A stretch of 64,000 nucleotides of DNA, taken from Methanothrix harundinacea (GTDB lineage Archaea > Halobacteriota > Methanosarcinia > Methanotrichales > Methanotrichaceae). Under the pieces are notes generated by a model, which saw nothing but the letters and a program-made list of their open reading frames with translations, did not search any database and was not told the origin of the DNA. Below, piece by piece: positions 1 through 6,135 of the stretch. Location: NCBI GenBank assembly GCA_002506535.1, contig DAXT01000018.1:72860-136859 (forward strand). The letters are read 5' to 3'. A program made the translations under genes and the position numbers. Position 1 is the first letter of the stretch. Every line of letters begins with the position of its first letter.

Positions 1-215
1 CCTCCGCCTTATCCTTCACGGCGGCGTCCAACAACTTCGAGCTGGCCATCGCCGTGGCGATAGCCGTCTTCGGGATCGAGTCCGGCGTCGCCTTTGCCAC
101 CGTCATCGGCCCCCTGGTGGAGGTCCCCGTCCTGATCAGCCTTGTTAACGTCTCCCTATACTTCAAAAAGAAATATTTTCAAGGAGTGAATGATGAATGC
201 AAAACAAGTTATTGA
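1..215 (+). CDS. ACR3-family arsenite efflux permease, C-terminal fragment
   Basis: The frame opened at base 3 is already coding at the window edge and ends at the TGA at 213-215, giving about 70 residues. The sequence contains FTAASNNFELAIAVAIAVFG followed by a GVAFATVIGPLVEVPVL-type stretch. This is the conserved last two membrane segments of the ACR3 arsenite/H+ antiporter (Bile acid:Na+ symporter superfamily). The tail after the final helix is short and basic (FKKKYFQ). By family knowledge it exports As(III) across the cytoplasmic membrane. The next gene begins inside its 3' end, a 19-bp overlap that suggests co-transcription. Only the C-terminus is visible, so the ars operon context cannot be judged. 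Confidence 0.85.
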   Translation, partial: SALSFTAASNNFELAIAVAIAVFGIESGVAFATVIGPLVEVPVLISLVNVSLYFKKKYFQGVNDECKTSY

Positions 216-1165
216 GCTACGGAGCGGTTCTGATTTCGATGATCGCACTATTTGGCGGCGCTGAAGGAGGGTGCAGCTGCCGCGGTGGCGGCGGCGACGC
301 CTGGAGCGGCGCGTCCTGGCTCGAAGACTCCCTCGGCGGTCCGTCGAGCCTGGCGGCGGGAGCCTCCGGGGTGGAGGCCGGAGAGGCGAACGTCGCTGAA
401 GAGCCGATCGTCGTTGAGGCGGATGAAGCTTCATCGGACGACCTCAGCTCGTGGTCCATCTCCGCAGGAGAGCTTAGGGAGAAGCTCGAAGGCGAACCGC
501 GGCCTGTCGTCGCCTACGTCAGCAACACGCCGCCTGAAGGCTCCTACATAGCCAGATCGATCAAGCTGCCTTCAAAGAGCCTCATCAACGGCGACGGGTC
601 TCTCAGGTCTGCAGAGGATATGGCGGCGGTCCTGGGGAGAGCCGGGGTCACCGAGGAGGACGAGCTGGTTATATACGGCGACTGCTTCTCCTGCGGGGAT
701 ATGACCTTCGTCTTCTGGATCATGAAATATCTCGGTCACCGGGATGTATCGGTCCTCCGGGGTTCGGAGCAGGAGTGGTCCGCGGCCGGCCTCTCTCTAT
801 CCGGGGCGACGTCGGCGATGGCTGAAGCGGTCTACACCCCCGATCCCAGACCCGACCTGATGGCCGATTATGAGGCCGTCGCCGCCGGGGTGTATCAGGT
901 CGTCGACGCCAGGACGCCGGACCAGTTCAATCAAGGCCACATCCCCGGGGCGGTGAACATCGATTACCACCAGGTGATGGAAGGGTCCTGGCTGAAGAGT
1001 GACTCCACCATCGCCGGGATCTTCGCCGACCTCGACGAGGATAAGCCGGTGGCGGTCTACACCAAAAACGGAGGCACCGCCTCCATCGTCTGGTACGCCC
1101 TAAAGCTTCAGGGGCGCGATGCCAGACTCTACACCTGGAACGACTGGCTGGGCCACCGGAGCTGA
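197..1165 (+). CDS. Tandem rhodanese-domain protein, probably exported lipoprotein, lacking the usual active-site cysteine
   Basis: 322 residues. The N-terminus is hydrophobic (about residues 5-20) and is followed by GGCSC, a possible lipobox, then a Gly/Ala/Glu-rich linker to about residue 80. Two rhodanese-like domains follow, at about 85-200 and 215-320. The second shows VVDARTPDQF, GHIPGAVNI and a C-terminal YTWNDWLG, as in thiosulfate sulfurtransferases. At the catalytic loop, where C-x-x-G-x-R/T is expected, it reads VYTKNGGTAS with no cysteine. The first domain has GDCFSCGD near its loop. The AAGGAG at 181-186 places the start at 197, inside the upstream acr3 gene. The overlap suggests a role near arsenite export or sulfur/thiol chemistry at the cell surface, but the missing Cys argues against ordinary sulfurtransferase activity. 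Confidence 0.75.
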   Translation: MQNKLLSYGAVLISMIALFGGAEGGCSCRGGGGDAWSGASWLEDSLGGPSSLAAGASGVEAGEANVAEEPIVVEADEASSDDLSSWSISAGELREKLEGEPRPVVAYVSNTPPEGSYIARSIKLPSKSLINGDGSLRSAEDMAAVLGRAGVTEEDELVIYGDCFSCGDMTFVFWIMKYLGHRDVSVLRGSEQEWSAAGLSLSGATSAMAEAVYTPDPRPDLMADYEAVAAGVYQVVDARTPDQFNQGHIPGAVNIDYHQVMEGSWLKSDSTIAGIFADLDEDKPVAVYTKNGGTASIVWYALKLQGRDARLYTWNDWLGHRS

Positions 1166-1250
1166 AAAGAAGACCGGCTCCCCGCCCCGGACGACCTTGC
1201 TGGACGGCGGTGGCGGGGGGGGTCTCAGCTCTGGTCCGGATCGATCGTCC

Positions 1251-1667
1251 CTACCGCCCCTCCCAGACTTCCATACCCATCCCTGAATAGTATTCTATCC
1301 TCCTGGGAACGAACTTTATGACCACGTACTCAGGGTTCTCCGGTGTCTGGAAGTACGGCTCGAGCTTCGGGTCCCAGAAGGCTTCTTTGGTCTTCTGGTC
1401 CTCAAGGACCTCGGCCCCGCTTGAGATGACGACGTAAGGGTCCGAAGGGCTGACGCCGGACCAGACCGATATGGATGCAACGGGTTTCTCTCTCATCTGC
1501 CGGACCTTCCGGGAGCTTCTCATCGTCGCCCCTGCCAGGGTCAGGTCGTCATCCCCGACGAGAGCCATGAACCTGACGGCGGGCTCGCCATCGGAGACGG
1601 TGGCCACGGCGGCGACGTGCTCTCCCCCGATGACCTCCAGGATCTTCTCTTTCAGTTCCATTATCAT
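1251..1667 (-). CDS. Pyridoxamine 5'-phosphate oxidase-like (split-barrel flavin-binding) protein
   Basis: 138 residues, the usual size of single-domain PNPOx-like split-barrel proteins. The family pattern is visible: an N-terminal helix, then VAAVATVSDGEPAVRFMAL, then a central RSSRKVRQMREKPVASISV strand-helix that contacts flavin phosphate in relatives, then a C-terminal strand with FVPRRIEYYSG. Members bind FMN or F420, or are haem or stress proteins; which ligand applies here cannot be told. The gene is monocistronic and faces the 1768-2433 gene tail-to-head with about 100 bp of AT-rich promoter-like DNA between them. ATG at 1667 follows an AGGAGATGA stretch. Confidence 0.75.
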   Translation of the reverse strand: MIMELKEKILEVIGGEHVAAVATVSDGEPAVRFMALVGDDDLTLAGATMRSSRKVRQMREKPVASISVWSGVSPSDPYVVISSGAEVLEDQKTKEAFWDPKLEPYFQTPENPEYVVIKFVPRRIEYYSGMGMEVWEGR

Positions 1668-1767
1668 CTCCTCCTTTTATCCTCGACGAACCGTCGAGGT
1701 TATCTGCCAATAATTTGGACAGTTTTATATGATAAATTTTTTGTATGGATGATGGGGTCTGAACCTT

Positions 1768-2433
1768 TCAGGGCTCGATCCATTCGACGGAGATCTCGCC
1801 TTCGAGATCGATGAGGGCGGCGTACCCTCGCCGGAGTTCTCCTACGTTGACGACCCTGGTGGAGCCGATCTTCCCCTCCCCGCGGTCCTCGTGGATGTGG
1901 CCGCAGAGGAGGAGGTCGGGGACCGCCTCCTCGACGAAGCGGCGCAGGCCCGCGGAGCCGCCCCTCTCGCCGTTATATATCAGATCCCTGGAGTCCCGGG
2001 GAGGCTGGTGGGTGAGGACGACCCGCCGACGGGAGCCGGATATCCTTCCCCAGAGACGGGTCAGGGATCGATATACGTCTTCATCGGTGGAGTAGTAGCG
2101 GTTCGGGTCCGATAGGCGCCTCTCGTCTCTTGCCACCATCCCGCCGAACCCGACGAAGCCGCAGTTGCCAAGGACCCGAAAATCGCGGTGGATCATCAGG
2201 AGGCCGGCGTCCTTCCAGACCTTTTGCGCCGTCTGCTTGGGGTCCATATTTCCCGGAACGATCAGGACGGGAGGTCCGAGGGCTGCGAGGGCCTCGGCGA
2301 CGGGGCGCATCCGGTCGGGGGGTTCGAGGTTGGTGAGGTCTCCGCAGAAGGCGATGAGATCGACGTCGGCCCCCTCCAGAGGGCGCAGCCTATCGGCGGA
2401 GCCGTGGAGATCGGCCATGGCGAGGATTCTCAA
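1768..2433 (-). CDS. Calcineurin-like metallophosphoesterase
   Basis: 221 residues. All the metal-ligand motifs of the calcineurin-like superfamily are in order: D-x-H in MADLHG at the N-terminus, GDLTN, GNMDP, a histidine in LTHQPP, and GHIHEDRG near the C-terminus. This predicts a soluble di-metal phosphoesterase of the small archaeal class; the substrate is unknown. The upstream region on the minus strand carries an AT-rich element (plus-strand 2468-2486, GATATATAAATTATTTATC) that can serve as TATA box for this gene. Confidence 0.85.
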   Translation of the reverse strand: MRILAMADLHGSADRLRPLEGADVDLIAFCGDLTNLEPPDRMRPVAEALAALGPPVLIVPGNMDPKQTAQKVWKDAGLLMIHRDFRVLGNCGFVGFGGMVARDERRLSDPNRYYSTDEDVYRSLTRLWGRISGSRRRVVLTHQPPRDSRDLIYNGERGGSAGLRRFVEEAVPDLLLCGHIHEDRGEGKIGSTRVVNVGELRRGYAALIDLEGEISVEWIEP

Positions 2434-2700
2434 GAGATCACCGTCCGATAGATATCCTCTTGGAGCTGATATATAAATTATTTATCTGACCGCCCCCAGG
2501 ACCTCCGGGCCGCCCTAACCGGAACCGGCCCTCGGAAGAGGGGGCATCTCCCCCGATGGGCCGGGAAGGAGGATGGGTCGGGCCGGGGAGGCTGAGGGGC
2601 TGAGGTATACGGGCTCGTTCCGCCTGAAGAGGCGACGGGGGGATTGAATATTCAACACCCGATCGGCTCCTTTTTAATCGGGATAGTCCATGCGTAGATC

Positions 2701-3657
2701 ATGGTCGAAGAGATCGGAGCCGTCCTGAATCATGCAGAACCTGAGTCCCTTCAGCACCTCGCCCTCTTCAAAGACAGCATCAGCCAGATCCTCCTGTGCA
2801 GAGGCGAGGAACCCTCGGAGTACTTCAGTCCCGAATACTCCCACTACATCGTCGTCCACACCCCCCTGGATATCGAGCCTTCGGAGCAGAAGAACGAATG
2901 GAGCCGCCGCTTCTCCAGCCGGTGCGGCGTCTCCATCGTCGAGAGGATCGGGGGCCGGGGAGGGAAGGGGAGCGGGTGCGGGAGCGCGGACGGGAGCGGG
3001 AGCGGTTACGAAGACGAGGACGGAGAGGGCCCTATATACGTCAGGGGTCTTATGGCGGCGAAGGGGTCGAAGGTCTATGCGATCCTCCCCTGCACCCACA
3101 TTGACGCTGCCGCCTCGAAGGGGGCGAGATTCCCCGAGCTTCGGCCCGTCTCCACCAGGAACCGGATCTGGCCGGATATCCTGCCGGAGATAGGAGGCGA
3201 TAAGATCCTGGACGTCGGATGCGGATTTGGCAGGCTCACCCTCGACGTCGCCGAGGATAACCCGGATTCGCAGGTCTTCGGGATCGACGTCTACGAATCC
3301 CTGACGGCCCAGGCGCGGATGAACGCCGAGGCCCTGGGCATAAGAAACGTCGATTTCAGGACCGCCAGCGCCTACGCCCTCCCCTTCGAAGACGGCTCCT
3401 TTGAGATGGTTTACTCCTTCTTCATGCTCCACCACCTCGAGGATATCCCGATGGGGCTCTCGCAGATCGGCCGGGTCCTGGCAAGCGGGGGCCGATACCT
3501 GGCCGCAGAGCCCCTCGGACACCACCACGGTCCGAACTACTCGGGGGCCGATTGGCTGCGGATCTTCGAGGAGGCGGGGCTTCCGGCCGGGGCAGAGGAG
3601 AGGGAGGGGGCGGTGATCATAAGAGCCGAGAAGGGGGACGAAAATTCGAAGAATTGA
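2701..3657 (+). CDS. SAM-dependent methyltransferase with an extra N-terminal domain
   Basis: 318 residues. The C-terminal two thirds is a class I methyltransferase. Motif I is LDVGCGFGRL (about residues 170-179), the motif II acidic residue lies in FGIDVYES, then come FEDGSFEMVYSFFMLHHLED and VLASGGRYLAAEP, typical of the Methyltransf_11/25 group. The first 80 residues form a separate small domain that I do not recognise. It is joined by a Gly/Ser-rich linker (about residues 82-103, repeated GSG) that is unusual for a methanogen enzyme. The substrate is unknown; neighbours give no pathway clue. A long antisense open frame over this gene is only a GC-rich shadow. Confidence 0.8.
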   Translation: MVEEIGAVLNHAEPESLQHLALFKDSISQILLCRGEEPSEYFSPEYSHYIVVHTPLDIEPSEQKNEWSRRFSSRCGVSIVERIGGRGGKGSGCGSADGSGSGYEDEDGEGPIYVRGLMAAKGSKVYAILPCTHIDAAASKGARFPELRPVSTRNRIWPDILPEIGGDKILDVGCGFGRLTLDVAEDNPDSQVFGIDVYESLTAQARMNAEALGIRNVDFRTASAYALPFEDGSFEMVYSFFMLHHLEDIPMGLSQIGRVLASGGRYLAAEPLGHHHGPNYSGADWLRIFEEAGLPAGAEEREGAVIIRAEKGDENSKN

Positions 3658-3674
3658 TCTAGGTCAGGAGGTAC

Positions 3675-3854
3675 TCAAGAAGGGGGGGCGGGGATGCCGT
3701 CCTCGGCGAGGGCGGCGGTGTATGCCTCGATCGCCTCCTTGATCTTCTCGATAGCCTCCTCCTTGCTCCTCCCCTGGCTGATGCACCCGGGAAGGCTTGG
3801 ACATTCCGCCACCCAGAAGCCGTCCTCGCCCGGGTATATTATGACCTGCCGCAT
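3675..3854 (-). CDS. HicB-family (UPF0150) antitoxin-like protein, solitary
   Basis: 59 residues from ATG at 3852-3854 to TGA at 3675-3677. The start MRQVIIYPGEDGFWVAECPS, followed by LPGCISQG and a helix SKEEAIEKIKEAIEAY, is the classic HicB partial-RNase-H fold with the LPGC-x-(S/T)-QG signature. In complete modules HicB neutralises the mRNA interferase HicA and often represses its own operon. No hicA-like frame is seen on either side, and the C-terminus stops soon after the conserved domain without a DNA-binding extension. A TATAATA-like stretch just upstream (about 3860-3875) could be its promoter. It may be an orphan regulator. Confidence 0.8.
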   Translation of the reverse strand: MRQVIIYPGEDGFWVAECPSLPGCISQGRSKEEAIEKIKEAIEAYTAALAEDGIPAPPS

Positions 3855-3963
3855 GGTATCAATCCCTATTATACCTGAAATTATATCCGCGTCTGCTTAT
3901 TAACCTGCTGGGGATCGAGGCGACGGCAAGGAAAGTAAATTGAGGAAAGCTGCTTCAGGATGC

Positions 3964-4092
3964 CTAAGCGATGGGATTGTACCGATTCCCGGCGGCCCTG
4001 GGCGGGGGAGGCAATCCCAAGACTTTGATTTGCTCCTGGGTTATCTCGTCCAGCTCTTTAAGCCGGCTCTCTACCGACTCTCTTCGCACCAC
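3964..4092 (-). pseudogene. Truncated HepT (DUF86) HEPN toxin remnant
   Basis: A GTG-initiated frame (4090-4092, or 4087-4089) overlaps the end of the upstream nucleotidyltransferase gene. It begins VVRRESVESRLKELDEI, matching the usual first helix of HepT/DUF86 proteins that follow MNT genes. After about 25 codons it turns into PPPPRAAGNRYNPIA and stops at 3964. Full HepT proteins run 110-140 residues, and the catalytic R-x4-H-x-Y lies in the second half, so the toxin active site is absent. This is a 3'-deleted toxin gene rather than a functional small protein. Confidence 0.6.
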
Positions 4093-4526
4093 CGGTCCAT
4101 CCTCCTCTTCAAAGCCGCCCTCTGCCGACGGCGCAAGGGTGCTGTATCTCGGTAGAGGTGCAGGACGTCCAAAACGAATGCCTCCCTCGCCGCCTCGTCG
4201 GATGCGTAGATCGGCCGTCCCGTGCGGACTATCTCGAATAGCAGGACGGGAGACGCCCTCCGAAGGTCCACGATGTCCAGCCGGTCGGTCCCCAGGGCGT
4301 CGGCGATCTCATCCCAGAGCTTCCAGACAGGCTTCTCCCTCGCAAGCAGCGCAAGATCCACGTCCTGGGGGCCTCTCCCGGCGGCCTCGTCGGCTTTCGC
4401 CAGGGAGCCGAAGATGTAGGCGAGGATGACTCCCTCCCGCTCGAAGATCGGCGTCAGCTCTTCAAGGGAGCTTTTTATCTCCGGAGGAAGGGGCCTGTGC
4501 CCTTTCCACCTTTCCGGGATGGCCAT
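4071..4526 (-). CDS. MNT-type nucleotidyltransferase (antitoxin of an MNT-HEPN module)
   Basis: 151 residues. The pol-beta nucleotidyltransferase core shows IFGS at about residues 39-42, followed by DVDLALL, then LDIVDLRRA as the third-strand region. The gap between GS and the D-x-D is 13 residues instead of the common 9-10, a small insertion. In type VII toxin-antitoxin pairs such a protein (MntA) adds AMP to the HepT toxin; that activity is inferred here. Its 3' end overlaps the truncated HepT remnant, so the module is broken. The C-terminal RRRQRAALKRR stretch is strongly basic. Confidence 0.75.
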   Translation of the reverse strand: MAIPERWKGHRPLPPEIKSSLEELTPIFEREGVILAYIFGSLAKADEAAGRGPQDVDLALLAREKPVWKLWDEIADALGTDRLDIVDLRRASPVLLFEIVRTGRPIYASDEAAREAFVLDVLHLYRDTAPLRRRQRAALKRRMDRWCEESR

Positions 4527-4796
4527 ATCTCATCCTTTAGAGGGCGGTGGTACAAATAACCTCTCAATCTTTTGATGCGATGGTGGGGGAAGAACGCCTC
4601 GGCGCTGGTGGTGACCGGCGGCCCTGGGCGCGGGTGGCCGTACGGCGCCGAAGGCGGCCGAGGCGATCCGCTGCCCTGCTCGGCTGAGGGCCTGGAGTGC
4701 GGTGATGGGGGAATTCGGGCGCCTGTTCGCTATGGTGTGAGCGAATGCCGTATGAACATAGCAGAAGCGAAAAAGTGGAAAATAATATATGTTATA

Positions 4797-5432
4797 TTAT
4801 TCAGATGGACTGCCAATTTCACCAAGTTCTTTGATGATCATTTTTAAAAGTTGTATTGAGATTCGTGCCAAATGTTCAATTTGATTTAATTTTATTTCTT
4901 CTCTAATCTCGACTGAAGGATGGATTATATTACGATAATCAGTTATATCTCGCGCTTTGCGTTTAATCGCATCATTAATTATGTTCAGATCTTTTGAGAC
5001 TGTTATCATATCTCCAAGGGACCACCAACCCATTTCAAGGTTTAATTTATCTGGCTTACTTTGGTTTATTTCTTTATATCTTTTATTGGCATCACCTTCG
5101 TTTTTCCATAATTCATGATATAAAAGTAATTCTGTAATACTTCCACAGAATAATAAGGTTGCCTTATATGCCCCGTAACGTGTGCACTTATTAACCTCCT
5201 CAATATCTCTAGCTAAAATTAAACCCAAGTTGTCCTCGCCAATCATCTGTAGAATCTTTTTAATTTCATCATTGTTAAAGGTGTCTGACTTTGAATCACC
5301 AGACGAAGTTGATACCATTTGATAAAACTTTGCTGCCGCATTGGGGTCCTTGCCTTCTATTTTGGTCAAGGCACCCGTCTCACCAAAATGTGCTGTGAAT
5401 AATGTATCGGTCGGGTCTCGATGGTCATTCAT
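4797..5432 (-). CDS. Uncharacterised AT-rich helical protein with a HEPN-like R-x3-H motif
   Basis: 211 residues, almost all predicted helix, not assignable to a named family by eye. Near residue 168 it has DYRNIIHPSVE. An Arg-Asn pair followed by His-Pro in a helix is typical of HEPN-type or abortive-infection proteins, although spacing is one residue shorter than R-x4-6-H. The DNA is strikingly AT-rich with A/T third positions, unlike the GC-rich genes around it, which points to acquisition from elsewhere. It lies 16 bp downstream of the DUF3467-like gene on the same strand, so the two are probably co-transcribed. A defence or toxin role is a guess. Confidence 0.55.
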   Translation of the reverse strand: MNDHRDPTDTLFTAHFGETGALTKIEGKDPNAAAKFYQMVSTSSGDSKSDTFNNDEIKKILQMIGEDNLGLILARDIEEVNKCTRYGAYKATLLFCGSITELLLYHELWKNEGDANKRYKEINQSKPDKLNLEMGWWSLGDMITVSKDLNIINDAIKRKARDITDYRNIIHPSVEIREEIKLNQIEHLARISIQLLKMIIKELGEIGSPSE

Positions 5433-5448
5433 ACCTATTCACCAATTA

Positions 5449-5781
5449 TCACAGCTCAGTTAAGTCCTTCTTACCCGCATAAATCTCATGACCCATCTCT
5501 TTCTCATATGACTCCAGATGTCCCAGAATCCAGTCTGCTAATTGCTTTGCCGACGCATACGATAATATGACAGAAGAGTTTATAGTTCTTCTTTCATAAT
5601 ATTCCCCGTTTTCGTCCTGCGCTAATCCACCATCATAGAAATTAATCCTAAAATCGTATGGCCCGTTGGGCCCACCGAAAGCCCCAGTGGCATAAATTAC
5701 TGAGTAATTTGGATCTTTTTCTTTTTTCACCTTATCCACAATGATTTTTTCGCCCTTCTCTGTAGCTACAACATACGCCAT
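5449..5781 (-). CDS. DUF3467-like small protein
   Basis: 110 residues. It contains VIYATGAFGGPNGPYDFRIN, a central RRTINSSVILSYASAKQLAD segment and a final LESYEKEMG helix. This agrees with the DUF3467 pattern of a strand with F-x-F/L-R, then a V-x-x-S-x-x-x-A-K turn and a helix ending near Y-E-x-x-x-G. The family has no known biochemical role and often accompanies phage-resistance or transferred genes. It is the first gene of an AT-rich two-gene unit and has a long AT-rich upstream region with ATATATTATGATC-like promoter sequence at about 5790-5810. Confidence 0.6.
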   Translation of the reverse strand: MAYVVATEKGEKIIVDKVKKEKDPNYSVIYATGAFGGPNGPYDFRINFYDGGLAQDENGEYYERRTINSSVILSYASAKQLADWILGHLESYEKEMGHEIYAGKKDLTEL

Positions 5782-6135
5782 GTCTACTCATATATTATGA
5801 TCTTATATAAATGCTTAGTCATATTCTTAAATGTAGTTTGTTTAAACTCAGAACATTACCCTCGATGTATTATATTTTTCTATTTAGTTACTTTTGTCGC
5901 CCACCCACATTGAGATAAGATCATTATCCGCCCAGGAACACAGAGGCTCCATCCCCTAGGCCGAATCGAACAAGCCCTAAATCACCAGATTGTAGTTGCA
6001 GCACTTGATCAATCGGTCCGCCCTTTTCTGGGGGTGTAGTGAGAAAACGTGCCCCGGCCCGAACAGGCTGATAACACATATATTTTTACCATAAAAAGAT
6101 CCAGTAACTAGATACGAATTCTCCGAGATGATCCC
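5782..6135. other. AT-rich intergenic region between divergent genes
   Basis: 354 bp with no supported gene. It holds the presumed promoter of the minus-strand DUF3467 gene (AT-rich around 5790-5820). About 30-60 bp before the P-type ATPase start is ACATATATTTTTACC (near 6075-6090), a good TATA box for that gene. Base composition changes from AT-rich to GC-rich across it, so it probably marks one edge of the transferred island. Confidence 0.5.

Noticed and set aside
4572..4847. 91-codon plus-strand frame with many Gly and Trp
   Set aside because: No homology pattern, extreme composition change from GC- to AT-rich inside the frame, runs into the 3' end of the opposite gene; treated as chance.
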